DNA of 64,000 bases, taken from NCBI RefSeq assembly GCF_007176755.1, contig NZ_BJTV01000006.1, positions 1-64,000 of the forward strand. Direction: 5' to 3'. The number at the start of each line of letters is the position of its first letter. Positions within the stretch are counted from its first letter, which is position 1. A program made the position numbers and the translations under genes. The notes below the pieces were generated by a model. That model saw only the letters and a list, made by a program, of their open reading frames with translations. It made no database searches and was not told where the DNA came from. Shown here piece by piece: positions 17,959 through 27,363 of this stretch. The stretch comes from Streptomyces sp. 1-11. Lineage in GTDB: Bacteria > Actinomycetota > Actinomycetes > Streptomycetales > Streptomycetaceae.

Positions 17959-18594
17959 TTAGCCCGGCGGGGCCACGGGGCTGACGGGGCGTAGTCCTTC
18001 CAGGACGGCGTCCACGATCTGCTCGGAGAGGCCTTCGGGCAGATCGGCGTCGGGGCGCATGACGGAGCGGACCAGCATGGGGCCGACGAACATGTCGTTG
18101 ACCAGGTCCAGGTCGACGTCCGGCCGGAGTTCGCCGCTGCGCTGCCCGCGGCGCAGCACGTCCATGATCAGCACGCGCCGTGGCGCTATGACGCTCGCGT
18201 GGTACGCGACCCAGATCTTGGGGCTGGACTTCATCTGCGCGTACACGTTGTGCAGGATCGCCGAGGAGCGGCTGACGAGGCCGCGCCGGCGCAGCGCCTC
18301 CACCAGGACGACGAGGTCGTCGCGCATGGAGGTCCCGGGGAGTTCGGGGTCGGGGGGTTCGGCGGCGCGGATGACGTCGACGAACAGTTCCTCCTTGCCG
18401 CTCCAGCGGCGGTAGATCGTGGCCTTGCCGACCCCGGCCGTGCGCGCGACGCGCTCGATGGAGAGTTCGGCGAGGGGCACGCCGTCCTCCAGGAGCTTCA
18501 TCACGCCCTCGATGATGGCGCGTTCCACGGCTTCGCTGCGCGGGCGGCCCCGTGCGGGGCCGTCCGGCCGCGGCCGGCTCTCGGCAAGGCTCAC
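17959..18594 (-). CDS. TetR-family repressor, probable regulator of adjacent MFS exporter
   Basis: A 211-aa protein with a TetR-type HTH (about 22-68: SIERVARTAGVGKATIYRRWSGKEELFVDVI) and an all-helical ligand domain. It starts with GTG and lies 84 bp downstream of the exporter gene on the same strand, so the two probably form an operon with a shared promoter containing the inverted repeat at 20290-20308. The expected role is drug-responsive control of that exporter. Confidence 0.88.
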   Translation of the reverse strand: MSLAESRPRPDGPARGRPRSEAVERAIIEGVMKLLEDGVPLAELSIERVARTAGVGKATIYRRWSGKEELFVDVIRAAEPPDPELPGTSMRDDLVVLVEALRRRGLVSRSSAILHNVYAQMKSSPKIWVAYHASVIAPRRVLIMDVLRRGQRSGELRPDVDLDLVNDMFVGPMLVRSVMRPDADLPEGLSEQIVDAVLEGLRPVSPVAPPG

Positions 18595-18678
18595 GTCGTC
18601 CGTCCTTCCACTGTGCTGCGGGAATTCTCCCGCAGCCGCCTCCTTCCCCCGTGGAACCGCTGACCGTGGTTCGTCCGG

Positions 18679-20265
18679 TCAGTCCGCGGCCGCCACCAAC
18701 TGCGGCTCCCGTTCGCCTTGCTGACCGGCCGGCGGCCTGCCCGGCAGGAACAGGGCCACCACCACGGCGCCGATGAGCGCGACGCCCGTACCGCACAGGG
18801 CGGTGACGTGCATGGCGTGCAGGAAGGCGTCGTTGGCGGGCGTGACCAGGGCCTGTCCGCGCGGGCCGAGCTTCTCGGCGATGCCGAGGGTGGCCTCGAT
18901 GGACTCGCCGGCGGTGTCCCGCAGGGCGGGCGGGAGCACGTTCAGCTTGCCCTCGACGCCGTTGCGGTAGGCGGTGGAGAGCACCGAGCCGAGGACGGCG
19001 ATGCCGAGGGCACCGCCCACCTGGCGGAAGGTGTTGCTCAGCGCGGAGGCGGAGCCGGCCTTCTCCCGGGGCAGGGCCTGCATGATGACGACGGAGGTCG
19101 GCGTCATGATGTGCGCCATGCCGGTGCCCATGAGGAAGAAGATGACCTCCAGCAGCCAGACGGGCGTGTCGGCCTGGAAGGTGGCGAACGCGGCCAGCGT
19201 CGCCGCGACCAGCACCAGGCCCGCGGTGGTGGTGGCCTTGTTGCCGAACCGTTCGACGACCAGCCGGGCCCGCGGCGCGAAGATCATCTGCGCGGCGGCC
19301 AGCGGCAGCATCATCACACCGGACTGCAGCGGCGAGTAGCCGCGCACGCTCTGCATGTAGAACACGGAGAAGAACGTGACGCCCATCAGCGCGAAGAAGA
19401 CCAGCGCGATGGCGGCCATGGCGGCCGAGAAGACCTTGTTCTTGAAGTAGGTGACGTCCAGCGACGGGTGGTCGCTGCGCTTCTCGAAGATCACGAAGCC
19501 GGTGAGCACGGCGAGGCCGGCGATGACCGTGGCGAGCACCTTGGCGTCGGTGAAGTCGGCCAGCTCGCCGCCCTTGATGATGCCGTAGACCAGCAGCACC
19601 AGGCCGACGACGGACAGGACCACGCCGACCGGGTCGAGGCGGCCGGGCTTCGGGTCGCGGGAGTCGGGCACCAGCCACACCATCAGGACGACCGCGAGGA
19701 TCACGATCGGCACGTTGATGAGGAAGACCGAGCCCCACCAGAAGTGGTCGAGGAGCGCGCCGCCGGTGATCGGGCCGATGGCGATGCCGAGCCCGACGCC
19801 GCCGGCCCAGATGCCGATGGCCTTGGGCTGCTCGTCGCGCTCGAAGACGTTCATCAGCACGGCCAGGGTGGCCGGCATCACGAAGGCGGCGCCGAGGGCC
19901 ATCACGGCGCGGTAGGCGATGAGCTGGCCCGGGGAGCCGGACTCGGCGGCCAGGGCCGAACCGATGCCGAACAGCACGATGCCGCCGAGCAGGACCTTCT
20001 TGCGGCCCAGCCGGTCACCGATGAGGCCGGCGGTGAACAGCAGGCCCGCGAAGACCAGGGTGTAGCTGTTGATCGCCCACTCGATCTCGCTCTGGGTGGC
20101 GCCCAGGCCGGTGGGCGCCGGGGTCGAGATGGTCTTGATGGCGACGTTCAGGATGGAGTTGTCGAGCACCACGATGAGCAGGCTCAGCATCAGCACGCCG
20201 AGGATCGCCCAGCGGCGCCGGTGCACCGCTTCCGGTATCCGGGAGGCAGGGACGGATGTTGTCAT
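18679..20265 (-). CDS. MFS transporter, DHA2 (EmrB/QacA) 14-TM drug exporter
   Basis: A 528-aa carrier with about 14 hydrophobic helices. It has the DHA2 motif [10 protein letters not shown] in TM1, [13 protein letters not shown] (motif A) and [23 protein letters not shown] (motif C region). It is a proton-driven efflux pump of the QacA/EmrB type; the substrate is unknown. ATG 20265 was chosen as the first start before TM1. It is followed by a TetR gene, and the palindrome ATACGGAAC-C-GTCTCGTAT lies 25 bp upstream of the start. Confidence 0.88.
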   Translation of the reverse strand: MTTSVPASRIPEAVHRRRWAILGVLMLSLLIVVLDNSILNVAIKTISTPAPTGLGATQSEIEWAINSYTLVFAGLLFTAGLIGDRLGRKKVLLGGIVLFGIGSALAAESGSPGQLIAYRAVMALGAAFVMPATLAVLMNVFERDEQPKAIGIWAGGVGLGIAIGPITGGALLDHFWWGSVFLINVPIVILAVVLMVWLVPDSRDPKPGRLDPVGVVLSVVGLVLLVYGIIKGGELADFTDAKVLATVIAGLAVLTGFVIFEKRSDHPSLDVTYFKNKVFSAAMAAIALVFFALMGVTFFSVFYMQSVRGYSPLQSGVMMLPLAAAQMIFAPRARLVVERFGNKATTTAGLVLVAATLAAFATFQADTPVWLLEVIFFLMGTGMAHIMTPTSVVIMQALPREKAGSASALSNTFRQVGGALGIAVLGSVLSTAYRNGVEGKLNVLPPALRDTAGESIEATLGIAEKLGPRGQALVTPANDAFLHAMHVTALCGTGVALIGAVVVALFLPGRPPAGQQGEREPQLVAAAD

Positions 20266-20289
20266 GCGTCCGAGCCTATGAGCATTCCA

Positions 20290-20308
20290 ATACGGAACCG
20301 TCTCGTAT
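20290..20308. promoter_or_regulatory. Candidate TetR operator
   Basis: A 9-1-9 imperfect inverted repeat, ATACGGAAC / C / GTCTCGTAT, whose minus strand carries the ACGGTTCCGTAT core common to Streptomyces TetR operators. It lies directly upstream of the exporter-TetR operon. An eight-T run sits next to it at about 20314-20321. Confidence 0.6.
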
Positions 20309-20480
20309 CTTATTTTTTTTACCGAGGTCTTACGCACCGGACTCTTCCGTTCCGCGCCGGCGCGGCCGTGCGACGGGATCACAAGGGGGGTCCTCTGGCC
20401 GCCGACGGCACCAGGTGCCACCATGGAGACGATCCGGGGACGCCGTCAGGGCGCCTCGAGACACCGAAGGAGCCGTTGCA

Positions 20481-21347
20481 ATGACGCAGCTTTCGGCTGC
20501 CCACACCAAGCCTTCCGACGGCAGCAAGGCGCTGTACGGGGGGAAGGGCACTCGCCGCATCACCGTCCGCGACATCGCCCTCGCCAAGGAGCGGGGCGAG
20601 AAGTGGCCCATGCTCACCGCCTACGACGCGATGACCGCGTCCGTGTTCGACGAGGCCGGCATCCCGGTGATGCTCGTCGGCGACTCGGCGGGCAACTGCC
20701 ACCTCGGGTACGAGACCACCGTGCCCGTCACCCTCGACGAGATGGCCGTGCTGTCCGCGGCCGTCGTACGCGGCACCCAGCGCGCCCTGATCGTCGCCGA
20801 CCTGCCGTTCGGCTCCTACCAGGAGGGCCCGGTGCAGGCGCTGCGCTCGGCGACCCGGCTGGTGAAGGAGGCCGGGGTCGGCGCGGTGAAGCTGGAGGGC
20901 GGCGAGCGCTCGCACGAGCAGATCCGCCTGCTGGTGGAGTCGGGCATCCCGGTCATGGCCCACATCGGGCTGACCCCGCAGTCCGTCAACGCGATGGGCT
21001 ACCGCGTGCAGGGGCGCGGCGAGGAGGCGGCCGCGCAGCTCCTGCGGGACGCGAAGGCGGTGCAGGACGCGGGCGCGTTCGCCGTCGTCCTGGAGCTGGT
21101 CCCGGCCGAGCTGGCCGCCGAGGTGACACGGGTGCTGCACATCCCCACCGTCGGCATCGGCGCCGGGCCGGAGACGGACGCGCAGGTGCTGGTGTGGACC
21201 GACATGCTCGGTCTCACGTCCGGCCGGGTGCCGAAGTTCGTCAAGAAGTACGCGGACCTGCGTGAGGTCATGGGCAACGCGGCGAAGGCGTTCGCCGAGG
21301 ACGTCGTCGGCGGGACGTTCCCCGCCGAGGAGCACTCCGTCCACTGA
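20481..21347 (+). CDS. panB: Ketopantoate hydroxymethyltransferase
   Basis: A 288-aa enzyme of pantothenate/CoA synthesis: 5,10-methylene-THF plus 2-oxoisovalerate gives ketopantoate. PanB motifs are visible: [29 protein letters not shown] (metal site), [32 protein letters not shown] and IPTVGIGAG. Length and motif spacing fit the decameric PanB family. AAGGAG lies 8 nt upstream of the ATG. It is monocistronic and ends at a 13-bp hairpin. Confidence 0.96.
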   Translation: MTQLSAAHTKPSDGSKALYGGKGTRRITVRDIALAKERGEKWPMLTAYDAMTASVFDEAGIPVMLVGDSAGNCHLGYETTVPVTLDEMAVLSAAVVRGTQRALIVADLPFGSYQEGPVQALRSATRLVKEAGVGAVKLEGGERSHEQIRLLVESGIPVMAHIGLTPQSVNAMGYRVQGRGEEAAAQLLRDAKAVQDAGAFAVVLELVPAELAAEVTRVLHIPTVGIGAGPETDAQVLVWTDMLGLTSGRVPKFVKKYADLREVMGNAAKAFAEDVVGGTFPAEEHSVH

Positions 21348-21381
21348 CGGCTCCGTCCACCGAGCCACTGCGGAAACACCG

Positions 21382-21416
21382 GGCAGCCCGCCGACATCCC
21401 CCATCGGCGGGCTGCC
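21382..21416 (+). terminator. Terminator after panB
   Basis: A perfect 13-bp stem (21382-21394 with 21404-21416) and a 9-nt loop, 34 bp past the panB stop. Confidence 0.75.
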
Positions 21417-21448
21417 GCCGCGTGCGGGCGGCGCGTACCGCTGACAAC

Positions 21449-21521
21449 GGCTGTCGGCGGTACGCGGGCGGCTGTCGGCGGTACGCGGGCGGCTGTCGGC
21501 GCCCTGTCGGCCGTTTGTCGG
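21449..21521 (+). repeat. Phased TGTCGG direct repeats upstream of ABC exporter
   Basis: A 21-bp unit (GGCTGTCGGCGGTACGCGGGC) is repeated exactly at 21449 and 21470, with a partial third copy at 21491. TGTCGG recurs at 21452, 21473, 21494, 21505 and 21516, giving spacings of 21, 21, 11 and 11 bp. Direct repeats with an 11-bp step are the geometry of SARP-family binding sites, and a SARP gene lies 1.9 kb away. It occupies the promoter position of the ABC exporter genes. Binding is inferred, not shown. Confidence 0.55.
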
Positions 21522-21544
21522 TGGCGGCTGTCACTGTCTTGCCC

Positions 21545-22570
21545 ATGACGCGAATCGACGACAACCCCGCCGGCGGACGCCCCGCCGTGACCGTACGGGG
21601 ACTGGTCAAGCACTATGGCGAGACCAAGGCGCTGGACGGTGTCGACCTGGACGTCAGGGAGGGCACCGTGATGGGGGTCCTCGGGCCGAACGGCGCCGGG
21701 AAGACCACCCTGGTACGCATCCTGTCCACCCTGATCACACCGGACGCCGGCGAGGCGGTCGTGGCCGGCTACGACGTGGTGCGCCAGCCCCGGCAGCTGC
21801 GGCGGGTGATCGGGCTCACCGGGCAGTACGCCTCCGTGGACGAGAAGCTCCCCGGCTGGGAGAACCTGTACCTGATCGGGCGGCTGCTGGACCTGACCCG
21901 CAAGGAGGCCCGGGGCCGGGCCGACGAACTGCTGGAGCGGTTCTCGCTGACGGAGGCCGCACGGCGGCCCGCCGGGACCTACTCCGGCGGTATGCGGCGG
22001 CGGCTGGACCTCGCCGCCTCGATGATCGGCCGGCCCGCCGTGCTCTACCTGGACGAGCCGACCACCGGGCTGGACCCGCGCACCCGCAACGAGGTGTGGG
22101 ACGAGGTCAAGACCATGGTCGGGGACGGTGTCACCGTGCTGCTGACCACCCAGTACATGGAGGAGGCCGAGCAGCTCGCCTCCGAGCTGACCGTCGTGGA
22201 CCGCGGGAAGGTCATCGCGAAGGGCGGCATCGAGGAGCTGAAGGCCCGCGTCGGCGGGCGCTCGCTGCGGGTGCGGCCGGTGGACCCGCTGCAACTGCGG
22301 CCGCTGGCCGACATGCTGGACGAGCTGGGCATCACCGGGCTCGCCTCCACCACCGTGGACTTCGAGACCGGCACGCTGCTGGTGCCGATCCTCAGCGACG
22401 AGCAGCTCACCGCGGTGGTCGGCGCGGTCACCGCGCGCGGCATCACCGTCTCCTCCATCACCACCGAACTCCCCAGCCTGGACGAGGTGTTCCTGTCCCT
22501 CACCGGCCACCGCGCCAGTGCCCCGCAGGACACCACGCCCGCCGACTCCGCCGAGGAGGCCGCCGCATGA
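21545..22570 (+). CDS. ABC exporter ATP-binding protein, DrrA type
   Basis: A 341-aa ATPase of the daunorubicin-resistance (DrrA) family. Walker A is GPNGAGKTT (about 41-49), the signature is YSGGMRRRLDLAAS, Walker B is AVLYLDEPTTGLD, and the C-terminal extension typical of DrrA ends near TELPSLDEVFLSLTGH. It pairs with the ABC-2 permease gene, whose ATG overlaps its stop (ATGA). The family exports drugs or lipids. The ATG at 21545 lacks a clear Shine-Dalgarno, so it may be leaderless or the start may be upstream. Confidence 0.9.
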   Translation: MTRIDDNPAGGRPAVTVRGLVKHYGETKALDGVDLDVREGTVMGVLGPNGAGKTTLVRILSTLITPDAGEAVVAGYDVVRQPRQLRRVIGLTGQYASVDEKLPGWENLYLIGRLLDLTRKEARGRADELLERFSLTEAARRPAGTYSGGMRRRLDLAASMIGRPAVLYLDEPTTGLDPRTRNEVWDEVKTMVGDGVTVLLTTQYMEEAEQLASELTVVDRGKVIAKGGIEELKARVGGRSLRVRPVDPLQLRPLADMLDELGITGLASTTVDFETGTLLVPILSDEQLTAVVGAVTARGITVSSITTELPSLDEVFLSLTGHRASAPQDTTPADSAEEAAA

Positions 22571-23442
22571 GCGCCCAGCCGTCCCCCACCGCCGTCCTCA
22601 GCGAGGCGCACCGCGCCACCCCTGGGGACCCTCCCCCCACGCCCGCCCGGCTCAAGGGCGACACGCCGATCTCGTTCCGCGCGCACCTGCGGCACACCGG
22701 CGCGCTCATCCGCCGCAACCTGCTGTGGATCCGGCAGGACCCGGAGTCGATGTTCGACGCCATCCTGTTCCCGGTGATCTTCACCCTGCTGTTCGTGTAC
22801 GTCTTCGGCGGCTCGATCGGCAAGTCCCTGGGCGGCGGCCAGGAGCAGTACGTCCAGTACGTCGTGCCGGGCCTGATGGCCATGATGGGCATGAACATGG
22901 CCCAGGGCGTGGGCACCGGGTTCAACCAGGACTTCAACTCCGGTGTCATGGACCGCTTCCGGTCCCTGCCCATCGGACGCGGCTCCGTGCTCTTCGCCAA
23001 GATCGCGGTGGAGCTGATGCGGATGCTGTTCGCGACCGCGGTGCTGATGGTGGTCGCCGTCCTGGTGGGCTACGACATCAACGACTGGGGCGGCCTGCTG
23101 GCCTCCGTGGGCCTGTCCGTGGTGTTCGGCTCGGCACTGATGTGGGTGTTCCTCACCCTCGGCGTGATCATGAAGAACGCGCAGTCCGTGCAGGCGATGG
23201 GCTTCCTGGTGCTGATGCCGCTGCAGTTCGGTTCCTCGATCTTCGCGCCGACCGCCTCGATGCCGGGCTGGCTGCGGAACTTCACCGACTACAACCCGCT
23301 CTCCGCGCTGGCCGACACCGCGCGCGGCCTGATGGAGGGCGGCCCGGTCGCGCACGACCTGTGGGTGACGCTGATCTGGTCGGTGGGACTCACCGCCGTG
23401 ATGGCCCCGGTCGCCATCCACAAGTTCCGCACCAAGAGCTGA
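22567..23442 (+). CDS. ABC-2 type permease, DrrB type
   Basis: A 291-aa membrane protein with six predicted transmembrane helices (about 62-80, 95-115, 140-170, 175-200, 210-230, 262-282). The ABC-2 family pattern includes NPLSALADTARGL near the end. The N-terminal 35 residues are cytoplasmic and proline-rich. It is the partner of the preceding ATPase by 4-bp overlap. Together they form a half-size exporter, probably for a secondary metabolite or toxic compound. Confidence 0.9.
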   Translation: MSAQPSPTAVLSEAHRATPGDPPPTPARLKGDTPISFRAHLRHTGALIRRNLLWIRQDPESMFDAILFPVIFTLLFVYVFGGSIGKSLGGGQEQYVQYVVPGLMAMMGMNMAQGVGTGFNQDFNSGVMDRFRSLPIGRGSVLFAKIAVELMRMLFATAVLMVVAVLVGYDINDWGGLLASVGLSVVFGSALMWVFLTLGVIMKNAQSVQAMGFLVLMPLQFGSSIFAPTASMPGWLRNFTDYNPLSALADTARGLMEGGPVAHDLWVTLIWSVGLTAVMAPVAIHKFRTKS

Positions 23443-23453
23443 CGCCGGCCGTG

Positions 23454-26400
23454 TCACACCAGGGCGGTGGCCTCCGCGAGGGAGAGGCCACCGCCCTCGG
23501 CGTACGCGGCGTCGAACGCCGCCCTGCCGAGGACGGCGACGACGGCCCCCTCGGCGTGGTCGCGCATCGCCCGCTCGGCGGTCGTGGTGACATGGCCCGG
23601 GGGCAGCAGCGCGTGGGCGGCGCCCAGGCAGCGGGCGCCGTCGGCCGCGCGGCCGCCGCCGTCGGCCTCGGCGAGAGCGGCCGAGGCGATGGTCAGGTAC
23701 AGGGGCTGCATCTGCGGGGCGATGGCCAGGGACAGCGGGTCGCGGGCGCGCGCCAGCGCCCCGCGGATCCGGCCCAGGGCGTCCTCGGGCCGGCCGCCGA
23801 GGATGTCCACCCAGGCCTCCTGGCCGAGGATGAGGGCGTCGAAGACGACGAAGTGCGCGATGCCGAAGCCCTCGCGCAGCAGCCGCAGTTGTTCGCGCGC
23901 CTCCGCGACCCGGCCGGTCAGGCAGAGCTGGGAGGACAGGACGAGGCGCGCCATGGGCAGCGCCTCGCTGTTGGTGCCGTCCGTGCGCTCGATGATCTCG
24001 CGAAGCAGGCGCTCGCCCTGCTCCGGCTCACCCGTCTCCAGCAGCGTGGCGCCCAGGCGGATGGCGAGCACCGCGGTCTGGGCGCGGGCGCCTAGGCGCT
24101 CGGCGTGCGCGATGGCCGCCCGGAAGTCCGCGGCGGCGGCCTCGTACTCGCCCTTGCGTTCGCGCGACTCGCCGCGTGCGGAGAGCGCCTCCGCGGCGCC
24201 CCAGGCGTCCCCGAGGCGCTCGAAGATCTCCAGCGCCTCGTCGGCGTCGCGGGTGGCGTCGCCCGCCCACTCGGTGCGGTTGGCGAGGATGTTGGCGCGC
24301 ATCTGCAGGGTGCCGGCCAGTTCCCACTCGAACCCGGGGGTCTCCCGGCACGTGCGGACGCAGGAGTCGAGGATGGTGCGCAGCCGGTCGGCGCCGCCGG
24401 TCAGCAGCTCGGCGAAGAACCAGAGCATGCCCGGGGCCCGGCAGGTCTGCGGCATGCCGGGTTCGTAGACCTGGGTGATGGCGCGCAGTTTGGCCTGGGC
24501 CGCGGGGGTCTGCCAGGTGTCCAGTTCCGTGTCCATGCAGGCCAGATGGGCCAGGTGCAGCCCGCGCCGGGCCTCGTCCAGCAGTTCGCCGGTGTAGGGC
24601 GGCGGGGCGTCGGTGCAGCGCTGCCACACCGGCGCGGCGCGGCGCACGGGCTCCTCGAACGGGTCGGGGCCCAGCGCCATGACCTCACGGCACAGGTTGC
24701 GGGCCTCGACGCGCAGATCGCGCATCTGCCAGTACCAGATCAGGCCGTGGATGATGCAGAGCGCCTCCTGCTCGTCCCGCCCGGCAATGGCGTGCCGCAG
24801 GGCGGTGCGCACGTTCTCGTACTCGAGCTGGAGCCGGTCGACGGCGGCGCGCTGTTCAGGGCCGCGCAGCAACGGGTCGGTGGTGCGGGCGAGTTCGCGG
24901 TAGTACGTCAGGTGGGCGCCTTCGGCCTCCGCGCGGCGCCCGGTCTCGTCCAGCCGTTCGGCCGCGTACTCGGCGACGGTCTCCAGCAGGCGGTAGCGCA
25001 TCTGGCCGTCGGCCGAGGGCGTGGCCACCACCAGGGACTTGTCGACCAGGGAGCCGAGCGCGTCCAGGGCGACCGGGCCGCAGACGGCCTCGGCGGCGGC
25101 CAGGTCGCAGCCGCCCGCGAACACCGAGAGCCGGCTGAGGACGTCGCGCTCGTCGCTGTCGAGCAGGTCCCAGGACCAGTCCACGACCGCGCGCAGGGTC
25201 TGCTGGCGGGGCAGCACGGTGCGGCTTCCGCTGGTGAGCAGCCGGAAGCGGTCGTCGAGCCGGTCCGCTATCTGACGGGGGGTCAGCATGCGCAGCCGGG
25301 CGGCCGCCAGCTCGATGGCGAGGGGCAGTCCGTCGAGGCGCCGGCAGATCTCGGCGCACGCCTCCGGGTCGTCCTCGACGCGGAACCCGGGCCGCGCCGC
25401 CGCGCCCCGGTCGGCGAGCAGCCGCAGCGCGACCGGCTCGGGCAGCGGCTCCACGGGCCGTACCAGCTCGCCCGGCACGCCCAGCGGTTCCCGGCTGGTG
25501 GCGAGCAGGGTCAGCCCCGGACAGTGCGCGAGCAGGCGCCCGGCGAGCCGGGCCGCCGCCTCGACGACGTGCTCGCAGTTGTCCAGGATCAGCAGCATCC
25601 GGCGCCGGGCGCAGTGCTCCACCAGCCGCTCGACCGGGTCGTCGTGCCGGTCGGCGACGGCGCGCATGCTCTCGGCGCCGGCGCCGTGCAGCACGGTCTC
25701 GCGGGCGCCGATCGCGGTCAGCACGGCCTGCGGCACGGCGTCCGGGTCGTCCACGGGCGCCAGCTCCGCCAGCCACACCCCGTCCCGGGCGGTGTGCCGC
25801 ACCGACTCCGCGGCCTCCTGCGACAGCCGGGTCTTCCCGGCCCCGCCGGGCCCGAGCAGGGTGACCAGCCGGGCGGAACCCAGATCGGCGCCGATGGCCG
25901 CGATGTCCGGCTCGCGGCCGACGAAGGAGGTGAGCCGGGCCGGCAGGTTGCCGAGCGCGGCGGCGGGCGGCGTGCGGCCGGGTTCCGGCGCGGCCTGCGC
26001 GGCGGCGGCCGCCGCCGCCCCGGTCCCGGCGCCCTCGCTGAGCAGCAGCGCGGCGTGCAGCGCGCGCAGCTCGGGCCCCGGGTCGGAGCCGAGCCGCTCG
26101 GCGAGCAGCTGCCGTACCTCGTCGTAGGCGGCCAGCGCCTGGGCGGGGCGGCCCAGGTCCCTGAGCGCCCGCAGCCGCAGCGCCTGCAGCGGCTCGTCCA
26201 GGGGGTGGCTGTCGCACAGCGCGGCCAGCTCGGGCAGCGACCGTTCGGCGTGGCCGAGGGCGAGGGCAGCGGTGTGCCGGGCGCGCAGGGCGTCCAGGCG
26301 GCGGGTCTCCCAGCGGGCCGCCTCGGCGGTGCGGTCCGGCAGGTCGGCGAGGACGGGCCCGCGCCACAGGGCGAGCGCGTCGTCCAGGACGGCGGCGGCC

Positions 26401-26762
26401 TTGGCCGGGTCGCCGTCGGCCAGGGCGCCGAGGCCCTCGCCGGTCAGCCGGTCGAAGCGGTCGAGGTCGACGTCGTCGGCGGTGGCGACGAGCCGGTAGC
26501 CGCCCTCGGCGGAGGTCACGGCGCCGGCGCCGAGCGCCCGGCGCAGCCGGCCGATCAGCGCCTGCAGCGCGCCGGGCGCGTCGGCGGGCGGGTCGGCGCC
26601 CCACACCTCGTCCACCAGGACGCCCACGGGCACGGTCCGGCCGGCCCGCAGCGCGAGCACGCTGAGCAGGGCGCGCAGCCGCGCTCCGCCGACCGGGACG
26701 GGCGTGCCGTCGGGGCGGAGGGCCTGGGTGGTTCCGAGGAGGCGATAGCGCACGGGGTCCAT
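23454..26762 (-). CDS. SARP/AfsR-like regulator: DNA-binding, BTAD, NB-ARC and TPR regions
   Basis: A 1102-aa regulator. It has an OmpR-type winged helix (about 1-85, RLRALLSVLALRAGRTVP), a BTAD domain (about 90-240) and a STAND ATPase domain with P-loop GPGGAGKT (about 305) and LLILDNCEHV. A long helical/TPR region fills the C-terminal half. SARPs bind direct repeats and activate antibiotic or export genes; the ATPase part is thought to gate activity. The start is taken at ATG 26762 (GGAGAG just upstream) rather than GTG 26798, which overlaps the preceding gene. It converges on the DrrAB-like genes, whose upstream region carries SARP-like repeats. Confidence 0.88.
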   Translation of the reverse strand: MDPVRYRLLGTTQALRPDGTPVPVGGARLRALLSVLALRAGRTVPVGVLVDEVWGADPPADAPGALQALIGRLRRALGAGAVTSAEGGYRLVATADDVDLDRFDRLTGEGLGALADGDPAKAAAVLDDALALWRGPVLADLPDRTAEAARWETRRLDALRARHTAALALGHAERSLPELAALCDSHPLDEPLQALRLRALRDLGRPAQALAAYDEVRQLLAERLGSDPGPELRALHAALLLSEGAGTGAAAAAAAQAAPEPGRTPPAAALGNLPARLTSFVGREPDIAAIGADLGSARLVTLLGPGGAGKTRLSQEAAESVRHTARDGVWLAELAPVDDPDAVPQAVLTAIGARETVLHGAGAESMRAVADRHDDPVERLVEHCARRRMLLILDNCEHVVEAAARLAGRLLAHCPGLTLLATSREPLGVPGELVRPVEPLPEPVALRLLADRGAAARPGFRVEDDPEACAEICRRLDGLPLAIELAAARLRMLTPRQIADRLDDRFRLLTSGSRTVLPRQQTLRAVVDWSWDLLDSDERDVLSRLSVFAGGCDLAAAEAVCGPVALDALGSLVDKSLVVATPSADGQMRYRLLETVAEYAAERLDETGRRAEAEGAHLTYYRELARTTDPLLRGPEQRAAVDRLQLEYENVRTALRHAIAGRDEQEALCIIHGLIWYWQMRDLRVEARNLCREVMALGPDPFEEPVRRAAPVWQRCTDAPPPYTGELLDEARRGLHLAHLACMDTELDTWQTPAAQAKLRAITQVYEPGMPQTCRAPGMLWFFAELLTGGADRLRTILDSCVRTCRETPGFEWELAGTLQMRANILANRTEWAGDATRDADEALEIFERLGDAWGAAEALSARGESRERKGEYEAAAADFRAAIAHAERLGARAQTAVLAIRLGATLLETGEPEQGERLLREIIERTDGTNSEALPMARLVLSSQLCLTGRVAEAREQLRLLREGFGIAHFVVFDALILGQEAWVDILGGRPEDALGRIRGALARARDPLSLAIAPQMQPLYLTIASAALAEADGGGRAADGARCLGAAHALLPPGHVTTTAERAMRDHAEGAVVAVLGRAAFDAAYAEGGGLSLAEATALV

Positions 26763-26775
26763 TCTCTCCGAGGGC

Positions 26776-27255
26776 TCAGCGCCGGTCACCGGGTCCACGC
26801 GGCGCGCCGTCCGGCACCTCCAGGGTGACGAGGGCGCCGAGTACCCGGCGGACGCGGTGCGGGCCCCGGGGCGGTGCGTAGTCCTCCTCCTCGAACCACT
26901 TCGGGCAGTGGTCGACCGGCTCGAACGTCACCGAGTCGGGCACCGGCCGCTGGGAGCGTCCCGAGGGCAGGAGGGTGACCTTGCCGTACGGCGGTGCGGC
27001 GCGTCCGAGGTCGCGCAGGTCCAGGTCGACCGTGAACTCCTGGTGCACCAGGTCGATGGCGCGGACCCGGCCGGTGGTGGGGTGCGTGGTGTCCCCGTGG
27101 TTCTCCACCCAGGCCTCGGCACCGTGGTGGCCGCCGTCCCGCGGCCGCCCCTCGTCGAAGGCGACCAGCGGCCAGCGGATCTCGTCGCCCACCGAGAACG
27201 GCTCGCCGCAGCAGCCCATCTGCCATTCCTCGTAGAACACCCTCTTCAGTGCCAT
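26776..27255 (-). CDS. Hypothetical protein, DUF6578-like
   Basis: A 159-aa protein opening MALKRVFYEEWQMGCCGEPFSVGDEIRWPLV, with a Cys-Cys pair and a GDEV-like beta-barrel start. It ends in a charged tail. It resembles the actinobacterial DUF6578 family as I remember it; the function is unknown. GGTGG lies 4 nt before the ATG. It stops 13 bp before the SARP start on the same strand, so it is probably its operon partner. Confidence 0.7.
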   Translation of the reverse strand: MALKRVFYEEWQMGCCGEPFSVGDEIRWPLVAFDEGRPRDGGHHGAEAWVENHGDTTHPTTGRVRAIDLVHQEFTVDLDLRDLGRAAPPYGKVTLLPSGRSQRPVPDSVTFEPVDHCPKWFEEEDYAPPRGPHRVRRVLGALVTLEVPDGAPRGPGDRR

Positions 27256-27363
27256 TCGTCCACCATCCAGGAACCGGACGACCGCCGCTAAGCGTTTTCC
27301 CGGCGTGTCCGCCGCCCGGTACGGTCGGCCTTCCCGACCGCCCCCGTTCCACAGGAGCCGCCC

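Noticed and set aside
21449..21521. CRISPR-like array
   Set aside because: Repeat units are contiguous, without unique spacers, and no cas genes are nearby.
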